Positions 54,951 through 63,096 of a DNA stretch of 64,000 bases are shown piece after piece. Origin of the DNA: Microbulbifer rhizosphaerae. GTDB taxonomy: Bacteria; Pseudomonadota; Gammaproteobacteria; Pseudomonadales; Cellvibrionaceae. A program made the translations under genes and the position numbers. The stretch's first letter is position 1, and every line of letters begins with the position of its first letter. The notes beneath the pieces are model-generated. The model had not been told where the DNA came from, did not search any database, and saw only the letters and a list, made by a program, of their open reading frames with translations. The stretch spans positions 155,288 to 219,287 of the forward strand of contig NZ_JACHWZ010000004.1 in NCBI RefSeq assembly GCF_014191725.1, given 5' to 3'.

Positions 54951-55391
54951 GTGGAATATTTACACACAATGGTACGCGTATCGGACCTGGATGAATCGCT
55001 GAAGTTTTATTGCGAAAAGCTGGGGCTGCAGCAGGTCAGCCGCAGCGATCACGATAAAGGGCGCTTCAGCCTGATTTTCCTCGCCGCACCCGGGGATGCG
55101 GACAGCGCCCGCGAAAACAAGACCCCCTGCCTGGAATTGACCTACAACTGGGACCCGGAGACCTACACTGGGGGGCGTAACTTCGGCCACCTGGCCTACC
55201 GGGTGGATAATATCTACGCAACCTGCCAGCGGCTGATGGACAGCGGCGTCACCATTAACCGGCCGCCCCGCGATGGCCACATGGCTTTCGTGCGCTCGCC
55301 GGACGGGATTTCCATCGAGCTGCTGCAAAAGGGCGAGCCCCTGGAGCCGCAGGAGCCCTGGGCCTCGATGGAGAATACCGGCGAGTGGTGA
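54951..55391 (+). CDS. Glyoxalase I-like (VOC family) enzyme
   Basis: The 146 residues form two vicinal-oxygen-chelate modules. [25 protein letters not shown] and [20 protein letters not shown] give the metal ligands His6 and His78, and ISIELLQKG supplies the glutamate. The start is a GTG 7 bp after AAGGAGG. It most likely isomerises the hemithioacetal of methylglyoxal and glutathione. The ligand set fits a lactoylglutathione lyase better than a ring-cleaving dioxygenase. Confidence 0.85.
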   Translation: MEYLHTMVRVSDLDESLKFYCEKLGLQQVSRSDHDKGRFSLIFLAAPGDADSARENKTPCLELTYNWDPETYTGGRNFGHLAYRVDNIYATCQRLMDSGVTINRPPRDGHMAFVRSPDGISIELLQKGEPLEPQEPWASMENTGEW

Positions 55392-55457
55392 GTTGTCGGC
55401 ACGATGGATAGAGGCGAACCCGGTGTTCGCCCGAAGAGGCTTGTTTAGAGGTCAGAA

Positions 55458-56567
55458 GTGAAAAAATCATCCTGCGTGTTGCTGGCCGGCGCCACCGCGG
55501 CGAAACGTATTCGCGAGGAGGGGCTCCGCCAGGAGCAGTTCTCCACTTTGGTGGGCGCCTCCGGCGGGCCCAAGTGGCTGGTCATCAGCCAGTTGGACCG
55601 GGTGCTGATGGGCGAATTCTTCCGGGACCGGAGTGATCCCATCGTCAGTCTGGGCTCCTCCATCGGTAGTTTCCGCAATATGTGTTACGCGATGGACGAC
55701 TCCGTGGGCGCCCTGGAGCGGCTGGAGTACGGCTACATCCACCAGACTTATGCCTCGGCCAAGCCCGCGCCGGCAGAGATCACCGCCACCGGGGAGCGGA
55801 TACTGCGCGAAGTGCTGGGCGGAGAGGGCGCCCGCCAGGTGGCGGAGAACTCTGTCTGGCAAAGCCATTTCGTTGCCGTTCGCGGCCGCGGCCCTCTGGC
55901 GAGCGAACGGCGGGCGCTGCTGGCGCCGGCGCTGCTGGCCTCGGCGCTGGCCAACGCGGTGTCGCGGCGCGCCTTGAGTGCCTTCTGGGACCGGGTGGTG
56001 TTCCACTCGGGGGAGAGCGCCGGGGTGCGCTTCCAGCATTTGCGCACCATCGACACGCCGCTGTCGGCGGAGAATGTGTGTGCCGCGGTGCTTGCCAGCG
56101 GTTCCATTCCCCTGGTGATGACCGGGGTGCAGAATCCGCTGGGCGCGCCGCTGGGCAATTACCGCGACGGCGGTATTACCGATTACCATTTCGACCTGCG
56201 TTTCGAGCACCCGCAGGGGCTGGCGTTGTATCCGCACTTCTTTCCCTATATGGTTCCCGGCTGGTTCGACAAGCGCTTTGCCTGGCGCTGGGTGCGGGGC
56301 GGGGTCATGCAGAATACCCTGCTGGTGGCGCCGTCGCCGGCGTTTGTCGCCGCCGAGCTGCCCTATGGCAGGATCCCCGACCGCGACGATTTCTACAAGC
56401 TCAGCGCGGCGGAGCGGGTAGGCTATTGGACCTCGGTGGTGGAAGCGAGCAAACAGGTGGCGGAAGACTTTTACGAGCTGTGGCAAACCGGCGCCATAGC
56501 GGACCAGATGGTCGAAGTCGGTGTCGACGATATACCGCATAAATTGACCAGGATAACGGCTGCATGA
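55458..56567 (+). CDS. Patatin-like phospholipase family protein
   Basis: The 369 residues start at a GTG. The N-terminal region has the GASGGPKWLV and SLGSSIGSFR blocks, where GSSIG is the likely nucleophile elbow. The YRDGGITDYHF segment (about 236) gives the catalytic aspartate in DGG. The fold therefore looks like the patatin Ser-Asp dyad. The substrate is unknown. The stop overlaps the GntR start (ATGA). Confidence 0.78.
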   Translation: MKKSSCVLLAGATAAKRIREEGLRQEQFSTLVGASGGPKWLVISQLDRVLMGEFFRDRSDPIVSLGSSIGSFRNMCYAMDDSVGALERLEYGYIHQTYASAKPAPAEITATGERILREVLGGEGARQVAENSVWQSHFVAVRGRGPLASERRALLAPALLASALANAVSRRALSAFWDRVVFHSGESAGVRFQHLRTIDTPLSAENVCAAVLASGSIPLVMTGVQNPLGAPLGNYRDGGITDYHFDLRFEHPQGLALYPHFFPYMVPGWFDKRFAWRWVRGGVMQNTLLVAPSPAFVAAELPYGRIPDRDDFYKLSAAERVGYWTSVVEASKQVAEDFYELWQTGAIADQMVEVGVDDIPHKLTRITAA

Positions 56568-57235
56568 GCGAACAGCAGGAATTCAGTGCCCCCCAGGAGG
56601 AGTACCGCACCACCCAGGAGCGGGTCTACTACCAGGTGCGCGACGCCATCCTGCGGGGCAAATTCCTGCCCGGCCATCCGGTCACCATTCGCGGCCTGGC
56701 CGCGGAGCTGGACTGCAGCCCGATGCCGGTGCGCGAGGCGCTGCGCCGGCTCACTTCTGAGCGTGCCCTGGAGCTGTCCGACACCCGGCGGGTGACCGTT
56801 CCCACCATGACCCCGGAAAAGCTCGCCGAGATATGCTCGGCGCGGGTGGCGCTTGAGTGCCAGGCGGCGGAGCAGGCGCTGCCGTTCGTGGAGCCGGAGG
56901 CGCTGGAGCAATTGCGCCGGCTGGACGAGCGGGTCACCGCGGCACTGGAGGAGGGAGATATCCAGGAGTATGTCACCGCCAACCTGGAATTCCACTTCAC
57001 TCTCTACCGCCTGGGGCGGCCACATATCATCCTGTCGCTGATCGAGAGCCTGTGGCTGCAGACGGCGCCGCTACAGCACCTGGTGTTCCAGCGCTTCGGC
57101 GTACAGGAGCTGCCGGACCGCCACCGGGACCTGCTGGACGCCATCGCCGCCGGCGACGTGCAGCGGGTGCGCACGGCGATTCGCCAGGATATCGAAGAGG
57201 GGCTAGGCTCCATTTCCGCGGAAGAGTTGCTGTAG
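56564..57235 (+). CDS. GntR-family regulator with FCD domain
   Basis: The 223 residues have an N-terminal winged helix (VRDAILRGKFLPGHPVTIRGLAAELDCSPMPVREALRRL, about 20-60) and a helical FCD effector domain with metal-type residues (ANLEFHFTLYRLGRPH; DRHRDLLDAIAAGD). It is co-translated with the patatin gene. The likely effector is a small organic acid; the target operon is not evident. Confidence 0.9.
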   Translation: MSEQQEFSAPQEEYRTTQERVYYQVRDAILRGKFLPGHPVTIRGLAAELDCSPMPVREALRRLTSERALELSDTRRVTVPTMTPEKLAEICSARVALECQAAEQALPFVEPEALEQLRRLDERVTAALEEGDIQEYVTANLEFHFTLYRLGRPHIILSLIESLWLQTAPLQHLVFQRFGVQELPDRHRDLLDAIAAGDVQRVRTAIRQDIEEGLGSISAEELL

Positions 57236-57239
57236 GCCG

Positions 57240-57548
57240 GTGTTTAACTACATCCATCTCGCGCTGCACATCCTCGTGCCGGTGGCCATTGCCTGGTTTT
57301 TCTTCCGGCCCATCTGGAAGAGGGCGGCGCTGATAATGCTGGCCGCCAACCTGGTGGACCTGGATCATCTGTTGGCAGACCCCATATACGCCCCCGACCG
57401 CTGCAGTATCAACTTCCACCCGATGCACAGGATGCTGCCCATCTCACTCTACGGCGCCATGGTGTTCCTGCCCTGGCAGCCGGTGCGCCTGCTGGGTATC
57501 GGTCTGATCACCCATATGCTGCTGGATGCGGTGGACTGCGGCCTCTGA
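57240..57548 (+). CDS. DUF6122-type small membrane protein
   Basis: The 102 residues form about three hydrophobic helices with conserved histidines and aspartates at the membrane faces: FNYIHLALHILVP, NLVDLDHLLADP, INFHPMHRM, ITHMLLDAVD. The start is a GTG only 4 bp after the GntR stop. The HxxxHxxxP and DLDHL motifs suggest a metal-dependent membrane hydrolase of the YbcI/DUF457-like style; this is inference. Confidence 0.75.
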   Translation: MFNYIHLALHILVPVAIAWFFFRPIWKRAALIMLAANLVDLDHLLADPIYAPDRCSINFHPMHRMLPISLYGAMVFLPWQPVRLLGIGLITHMLLDAVDCGL

Positions 57549-57724
57549 TCCTGGCCCCTGTTTTCCTGACCATAAGCTGGTTAAGTGGTGGCGCTGCCGC
57601 CTGTAGCCACCCGGGAAAAAGCCTCAGCGGTCTGTTTCAGGGGGGCTACCTTTTGGTTCAGAGTGGCAAGCCTTTGCTTCAGAGTAACGACCATCCGTAG
57701 GTTCTTATTTATCAGCCCAGGGAG

Positions 57725-58444
57725 CTACCACCGGCGGCTGACAAAGAAGGCGCCCATGGCGCCGGCCAGCAGCATCGCGCCCAGGCTGATGCTCATATAG
57801 AAGGCAACGGGGGCCGCAGCAGTGTGATCGCGCCTCACCAGGGCAAAGCGTCGCAGTTGTCCCTCCTCCCCGACGTCATAATACTCGCCCAGGTACCGGG
57901 GTGAATAAACTTGCTTGAAATCCAGCCTGGGAAACAAGGGGTTCTGCTTGAGTTCCTCCCTGAGCATCTTGGCTTTCATGAACTCGGTAAACGTCCGATA
58001 GTCAGGCATCTCGGCAAACAGATACGGGGGTTCTCCTTCCTTTGTCAAGCCTTTGGATTCATACAGATAGGTGCTGACCCTGGCGTCTTTGATAACAATG
58101 CCGTACGCCGTTAACGCCGAGCCCACCATCAGGGCCAGCAGCCCCACAAGTAGCCACGAGCGCCGGGCCCGTTCACTGCGTTTTTTGTGGCTGACGATAA
58201 AGTCACGTACCTGGGCTATGTCCTTCAATTTCTGCAGCTCGGCATCCGTCACTTGCCGGCCGATAGCGGCCATATCGAATTCGTAGGCCTGCATCAGCTT
58301 GTCGAAGCTTTCGGGCGAGGGGATGGCCTTGTTATTTTCCAGCTTGGACAGATAGGACTGTTCGATGCCGATCTGGGCAGAGGCCTCAGGCTGAGTCCAG
58401 TTTTTCGCCTCCCGCCGGGTTTTGATAAATTCGCCAAACGTCAT
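57725..58444 (-). CDS. XRE-type regulator with C-terminal membrane anchors
   Basis: The 239 residues have a helix-turn-helix (FGEFIKTRREAKNWTQPEASAQIGIEQSYLSKLENNKAIPS, residues 3-43), a linker with a first membrane helix (SWLLVGLLALMVGSALTAYG, about 96-115), an extracytoplasmic segment, and a second helix near the C terminus (AFYMSISLGAMLLAGAMGAFF). It looks like a membrane-bound one-component regulator. Its target is not evident; the gene is isolated. Confidence 0.82.
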   Translation of the reverse strand: MTFGEFIKTRREAKNWTQPEASAQIGIEQSYLSKLENNKAIPSPESFDKLMQAYEFDMAAIGRQVTDAELQKLKDIAQVRDFIVSHKKRSERARRSWLLVGLLALMVGSALTAYGIVIKDARVSTYLYESKGLTKEGEPPYLFAEMPDYRTFTEFMKAKMLREELKQNPLFPRLDFKQVYSPRYLGEYYDVGEEGQLRRFALVRRDHTAAAPVAFYMSISLGAMLLAGAMGAFFVSRRW

Positions 58445-58516
58445 GGGTATATCCTTTTATCTGTTTGAAAATCAAACGAATTCTTTTGTATTCATGCCGG
58501 GAAAGCGAGATGAATA

Positions 58517-58636
58517 TCAGGCCATATAAAGGAATTTCCAGATTTTGGCCGGGTGATGCAATCCTTTTTCCGGTTCCACGGTCATCATCACCTGGTTGCG
58601 ACCGGCGTCCTTGGCCGGAACAGGGCCAGGTCGGCA
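58517..58636 (-). pseudogene. C-terminal scrap of a GGDEF (diguanylate cyclase) gene
   Basis: On the minus strand the sequence reads ADLALFR, then after a one-base loss AKDAGRNQVMMTVEPEKG and on to a TGA. That is the conserved end of GGDEF domains (ADxALYxAKxxGRNxV). No start and no GGDEF core are present, so this is the last 40 residues of a lost gene, with a frameshift. The rest of the 58445-58752 gap shows nothing else. Confidence 0.7.
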
Positions 58637-58752
58637 GGCGGCATGGCGGGAATCTCCTATTTGCGTATTCCGCTCGGCCACACTAAAATGTGATCACAAA
58701 TTCGAGGGCCGGGATCGCTATCGTCCCGGCCGGCACAGTCGGGAGCGAGATG

Positions 58753-60102
58753 ATGAACAAGAGTCAACTGCAACAGCACGACCGCGAGCACCTGCTGCAC
58801 CCCTTCACCGATTTCAGCGACCTGGGCAGGCAGGGTACCCGGGTGATCACCGGCGCCGAAGGGGCTTATATCACCGATATCGACGGCCACCGGATGCTCG
58901 ACGGCATGTCCGGCCTCTGGTGTTGCAACCTGGGCTACAGCCGCCGGGAGATCAGCGATGCCATCTATGAACAGCTGAACACGCTGCCCTTCTACAACAG
59001 CTTCTTCCAGTGCACCACTATCCCCTCCATCGAGCTGGCAGACGCCCTCGCGGAGGTGAGCCCGCCGCATATGAACAACGTGTTTTTCACCGGCTCCGGC
59101 AGTGAGGCCAACGACACCAACCTGCGGATTATCCGCCGCTACTGGGACCTGAAAGAGCAGCCGGAGAAGCGCATCATCATCTCCCGCAAGAATGCCTACC
59201 ACGGCTCCACCATCGGCGGCGCCAGCCTCGGTGGCATGAGCGGCATGCGCAAGCAATTCCAGCCGCTGGACTATATCGAGCATATCCAGCAGCCCTACTG
59301 GTTCGGTGAGGGCGGCGACATGTCCCCGGAGGAGTTCGGCATCCACGCCGCCCGCTGCCTGGACGAGAAAATCCAGGAACTGGGCCCGGAGAATGTGGCG
59401 GCGTTTATCGCCGAGCCGATCCAGGGCGCCGGTGGCGTGGTCATCCCGCCGGAAACCTACTGGCCGGAAGTGAAAAAGATACTGGACCAGTACGATATCC
59501 TGTTGGTGATGGACGAGGTGATCTTCGGCTTCGGCCGCACCGGTGAGTGGTTCGGCGCCGACTATTACGGCATGCAGCCGGACCTGATGACTTTCGCCAA
59601 GGCGGTGACCAATGGCTACTTCCCTTTGGGTGGCACCATGGTCGGCGATCGGGTGGCGGAGGTGATCAAGGCCAAGGGCGGCGAGTTCACCCACGGCTAC
59701 ACTTATTCCGCGCACCCGGCGGCCTGCATGGCCGGCCTGACGACGATCAATATCCTGCGCAACGAGAAAATCATCGACAATGTGCGCGACGTCACAGCCC
59801 CCTACCTGGCCAAGCGCTGGGCGGAACTGGCGGACCACCCGATCGTGGGCGAGGCGCGCAGCCTGGGCCTGGTAGGCGCCCTGGAACTGGTGAAGGACAA
59901 GGCCAGCCGCGCACGCTTTGATGACAAGTGCACCGCCGGCGGTGTCTGCCGCGACCAGAGCATCAGGAATGGCCTGGTGATGCGCGCCACCGGCGATACC
60001 ATGATCATCGCGCCGCCGCTGATTCTCACCACCGGGCAGGTGGACGAACTGGTGGACAAGGCGCACCGGGCGCTGGACGACACCGCTAAGGCGTTGGCGT
60101 AA
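58753..60102 (+). CDS. Class III aminotransferase (putrescine/omega-amino acid:pyruvate type)
   Basis: The 449-residue PLP enzyme has HPFTDFSDL near the N terminus, the GSGSEANDTNLR block that binds the PLP phosphate, the AEPIQGAGGVVIPP block, and DEVIFGFGRTG. The Schiff-base lysine is in TFAKAVTNGYFPLGG. The wording is that of the SpuC/YgjG-like group acting on putrescine or omega-amino acids with pyruvate. Two ATGs are adjacent (58750, 58753); the second has better spacing to GGAG. The downstream glutamine-synthetase-like gene supports a polyamine role. Confidence 0.85.
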   Translation: MNKSQLQQHDREHLLHPFTDFSDLGRQGTRVITGAEGAYITDIDGHRMLDGMSGLWCCNLGYSRREISDAIYEQLNTLPFYNSFFQCTTIPSIELADALAEVSPPHMNNVFFTGSGSEANDTNLRIIRRYWDLKEQPEKRIIISRKNAYHGSTIGGASLGGMSGMRKQFQPLDYIEHIQQPYWFGEGGDMSPEEFGIHAARCLDEKIQELGPENVAAFIAEPIQGAGGVVIPPETYWPEVKKILDQYDILLVMDEVIFGFGRTGEWFGADYYGMQPDLMTFAKAVTNGYFPLGGTMVGDRVAEVIKAKGGEFTHGYTYSAHPAACMAGLTTINILRNEKIIDNVRDVTAPYLAKRWAELADHPIVGEARSLGLVGALELVKDKASRARFDDKCTAGGVCRDQSIRNGLVMRATGDTMIIAPPLILTTGQVDELVDKAHRALDDTAKALA

Positions 60103-60137
60103 TATTCCCGGGTCCGCGGAACTCCAGCTCAGCCCGG

Positions 60138-60163
60138 GTAGGAGCGGCCCATGGCCGCGATCG
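60138..60163. repeat. Single REP-like arm
   Basis: A single copy of the GTAGGAGCGGCC...GGCCGCGATCG arm (compare 5813). There is no inverted partner, so this is a half element. Confidence 0.75.
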
Positions 60164-60257
60164 TGACATCCAATATTCACGGCGATTTACTACGGGACCC
60201 CAAATCAACTCAACCGGGCCCCGGGACTCTGAAAAGGATACCGAGGCCTGAAGCGAA

Positions 60258-60332
60258 GGCCCTGCTGCCGGGGACCGTCCGTGAAACATTTGCCGATGAG
60301 GCTGTTGAGCGACGGTCCCAGGCAGCAGGGCC
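60258..60332. repeat. Long inverted repeat before the glutamine-synthetase-like gene
   Basis: GGCCCTGCTGCCGGGGACCG(TCC) at 60258-60280 and CGACGGTCCCAGGCAGCAGG(GCC) at 60310-60332 match at 21 of 23 positions as inverted repeats, with a 29-base loop. The stem lies 54 bp upstream of the next ATG. It may be a mobile palindrome or a leader structure. Confidence 0.75.
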
Positions 60333-60385
60333 GCCACGGACCTGGCTTACACCCACCCAGGCCTCCCGAAAACCAAAGGCAATGT

Positions 60386-61771
60386 ATGTCCAAGGAAAAA
60401 AAATTCGCGCCGCCTTCGGAAATACTGCAGGAATCCGAAACATTCCTGCGCGAGCACCCCGACCTCAAGTGGATCGAGGGCTTTATTTTCGATATCAACG
60501 GCATTCCCCGCGGCAAATGGCTGCCGGCGGACGCGGCGCGCAAGCTGTTGAAGGGCGGCCTGCAGATGCCGCGCAGCGCGGTCAGCCTGGATGTGTGGGG
60601 GCGGGATATCGAAAACAGTCCGCTGGTCTTTGCCAGCGGCGACGCCGATGGCGTCTGTATGCCGGTATCGCCCATTTCCCTGGCGCCCTGGCACCGGGAG
60701 GAGACGGCGCAGCTGCACATGCAGCTGCGCGAGGCGGACGGTTCCCCGCTCTATGCCGACCCCCGCGCACAATTGCAGCGGGTGGTGGCGCGGCTCAAGG
60801 AGTTGGGCTATACCGCGGTGGCGGCCACCGAGCTGGAATTTTACCTACTGCGCGAGGAAGCGGATCACCTGGCGCGGCCGCGCCCGGTGAGCGACAACGA
60901 CACCGAGCTGGTGCCCTCCACGGATGTCTACGACCTCTCCGAACTGGATGCCCAACGGCATTTCTTCGCCGACGTGCGAGCCGCCTGCGGGTCGCAGGGC
61001 ATTCCCGCGGACTCGATTCTCTCCGAGTGCGCGCCCGGGCAGTTCGAGATCAACCTGCTGCACAGTGCCGATCCGGTTAAAGTCGCCGACCAGACACTGC
61101 TGTTCAAGCGCCTGCTCAAGGGTGTGGCGCGCAGCCACGGCTACCGCGTGAGTACCATGGCCAAACCGTTTGGGGACCAGGCGGGCAACGGCATGCACGT
61201 GCACCTGAGCCTGCTCGACGAAAACGGCAAAAATGTTTTCGACGATGGCAGCGACGCCGGTTCCGAACTGCTGCGCCAAGCCATTGCCGGCATGCTGGCC
61301 ACCGCTAACGATTCCATGGCCCTGTTCGCGCCCCATGCCAATTCCTACCGCCGGTTCCAGGAAAGCTCCCACGCGCCGCTGAATCTGTGCTGGGGCTACG
61401 ACAACCGCACCACCACATTGCGGGTGCCCGCCAGTAGCCCGGACGCGCGACGTATCGAGCACCGCATTGCCGGTGCCGACGTAAATCCCTACCTGGTGCT
61501 GGCCGCGATTCTCACCGGGGCCTGTTACGGCCTGGAAAATACACTGCAAGCACCTGCGCCGGTGGAGGGCGATGCCTATCAGGTGGAGAGCGAACAATTG
61601 ATCAATACCTGGGGTGCCGCGCTCCAGCGCTTCGAGCACAGCGAGCTGTGGCAGGAGTATCTGGACCCCCGGTTCGTGGAGATCTTCGTATTGCTGAAGC
61701 GCCAGGAGATAGCTGAAATCGGCGCCCGCATCACCGATGTGGAATACCAGAGCTACCTGCACCGTGTCTGA
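60386..61771 (+). CDS. Glutamine synthetase family enzyme, gamma-glutamylpolyamine synthetase-like
   Basis: The 461 residues match the GlnA fold: the N-terminal beta-grasp (IEGFIFDINGIPRGKWLP), the catalytic glutamates in AATELEFYL and SECAPGQFEINL, GNGMHVHLSL, and late ATP-binding RVPASSPDARRIEHR. Adenylylation-type features of GlnA are absent. The closest style is PuuA/SpuI-type enzymes that ligate glutamate to putrescine or another polyamine. ATG 60386 is chosen because the family start (MSKEKK...) begins there. Confidence 0.88.
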   Translation: MSKEKKFAPPSEILQESETFLREHPDLKWIEGFIFDINGIPRGKWLPADAARKLLKGGLQMPRSAVSLDVWGRDIENSPLVFASGDADGVCMPVSPISLAPWHREETAQLHMQLREADGSPLYADPRAQLQRVVARLKELGYTAVAATELEFYLLREEADHLARPRPVSDNDTELVPSTDVYDLSELDAQRHFFADVRAACGSQGIPADSILSECAPGQFEINLLHSADPVKVADQTLLFKRLLKGVARSHGYRVSTMAKPFGDQAGNGMHVHLSLLDENGKNVFDDGSDAGSELLRQAIAGMLATANDSMALFAPHANSYRRFQESSHAPLNLCWGYDNRTTTLRVPASSPDARRIEHRIAGADVNPYLVLAAILTGACYGLENTLQAPAPVEGDAYQVESEQLINTWGAALQRFEHSELWQEYLDPRFVEIFVLLKRQEIAEIGARITDVEYQSYLHRV

Positions 61772-61856
61772 AGGAAGACGTCATTTTTCACGCGGGAAAA
61801 AAGGCTGGGGCGACAACCGCCGAGGTTGCCAGTGAAGCTCTGCTATACCTAAAGCT

Positions 61857-61935
61857 AAGCGCACCGTGCGCTTATGACTCTCCTCCTGAAAGTGTGTTCG
61901 AGAAACCTGGCCCGCCTTTTGGCGGGCATTTTTTT
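61857..61935 (+). ncRNA. Possible sRNA or structured 3' UTR ending in a strong terminator
   Basis: A perfect 8-bp hairpin (AAGCGCAC-C-GTGCGCTT, 61857-61873) is followed by an unpaired stretch with the anti-Shine-Dalgarno motif CTCCTCCTG (61880-61888), then a terminator CCCGCC-TTTT-GGCGGG and seven T (61910-61935). This is the layout of a small regulatory RNA. No convincing -35/-10 pair was seen upstream, so processing from the 3' end of the preceding mRNA is the alternative. Confidence 0.35.
61910..61935 (+). terminator. Intrinsic terminator
   Basis: GCCCGCC-TTTT-GGCGGGC, then A and seven T. It ends the aminotransferase/glutamine-synthetase-like transcript, or the candidate sRNA. Confidence 0.88.
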
Positions 61936-62015
61936 CGGATTCTTCCTGCGGAATTTCCCTCCTCATAACGCACCAGCCGTGGACCGCTGTGCCCTTCAGG
62001 CTGAAAAACCCTGCC

Positions 62016-62021
62016 TATAAT
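62016..62021 (+). promoter_or_regulatory. Putative -10 element for the OmpW-like gene
   Basis: TATAAT within TGCCTATAATGG, 56 bp before the ATG at 62077. A matching -35 is not clear. The call rests on a perfect -10 hexamer and position only. Confidence 0.4.
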
Positions 62022-62076
62022 GGAGAGAACCGCAACCGCGACGAAGGAACTATTCAGAATTAAAAGGGGTTACCTC

Positions 62077-62907
62077 ATGATGAGATTGAAGTTCCTTCTC
62101 GTCTGTGTGGCCGCTGCGGCCTGTGCCGGCCTCGCCGCCCAGGCGACACTTGCAGACTACAAAGGAGGCGACATTATCATCCGCGGTGGTGCCTCCTTTG
62201 TGGAGCCGGACGACGACCAGATTATCTCCCGCAGAATCCCCTTTGTGGTCGAGGAGGACGTTGAGGACGATCCGGCGACCGTGAATGTACTTGGGACAGT
62301 CGACGTGGACCTGGACGACGATACCACCTGGTTCATCAGCGGTGTCTGGCTGTTCCGGGATCACTGGGGCCTGGAGCTGCATCACGTCAACGATGCCAGC
62401 CACGAAGCGGACCTGGATACTTTTGCCATCGCCGGTGGTTCCGTCGTTGGGGTGGCGAGAGTGGGGTTGGGTGATTTCGACACCTATGTCACCAGCCTGT
62501 TTATCAACTGGTATCCTCTCAATCCCAGCTGCCTGATCCAGCCCTATGTGGGCCTCGGGGTGAACTACACTGACATCGACCGCGACCCCGATTTCAAGCA
62601 GGTGCGCACGGTGTTTGGCAGCGGAGCCACCTTTGCCAACGGTGTCCTGAACCTGGGCAGTGATTTCGGCGGGGCTGCCCAAGTGGGCGTGGATTTCGTA
62701 CTGGGGTACGACAGCAACTGGATCGTCAACGCCTCCGCCATCTACGCGGATTCCGAGCCGGGCCTGGAGCTGGGCTACGGTCTGCCGGTCACCGGACTGC
62801 CCGCACCTTTCCCCGCCTCGACGATAGCGCCGGTTCATATAAGCGATGATTTCGATTACAGCCCCTGGATGTTGAACCTGGGCGTGGGCTATAAATTCAG
62901 CTTCTGA
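62077..62907 (+). CDS. OmpW-family outer-membrane protein
   Basis: The 276-residue precursor has a signal peptide ending near ATLAD (residue 26). The eight-strand barrel has IIIRGGASFVEPDDD at the N terminus, the OmpW-type WGLELHHVNDASH loop, CLIQPYVGLGVNYTD and a C-terminal WMLNLGVGYKFSF. OmpW proteins carry small hydrophobic molecules across the outer membrane. Two adjacent ATGs (62077, 62080) are possible starts. Confidence 0.88.
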   Translation: MMRLKFLLVCVAAAACAGLAAQATLADYKGGDIIIRGGASFVEPDDDQIISRRIPFVVEEDVEDDPATVNVLGTVDVDLDDDTTWFISGVWLFRDHWGLELHHVNDASHEADLDTFAIAGGSVVGVARVGLGDFDTYVTSLFINWYPLNPSCLIQPYVGLGVNYTDIDRDPDFKQVRTVFGSGATFANGVLNLGSDFGGAAQVGVDFVLGYDSNWIVNASAIYADSEPGLELGYGLPVTGLPAPFPASTIAPVHISDDFDYSPWMLNLGVGYKFSF

Positions 62908-63096
62908 CTCCCGGGGGTGTGGTAGCGGGTTGCAGGCCCGCAGAGATCGGTGACTGCGGGTTTGATGATCGATACCGGGCACCGGTGCCCGCCCTCACAT
63001 CGCGAACCAATTCTCCCTGGCAGTCATTTTAACGAGCGTGTATTCTTCGCCCGTCGGCACGGCCGCAGTCATTTCGAATAACAATCCGGGAATGTT

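Noticed and set aside
57585-57800. 71-residue open frame between DUF6122 and the XRE gene
   Set aside because: No ribosome binding site, composition unlike neighbouring genes, and it overlaps the end of the XRE-type gene on the other strand.
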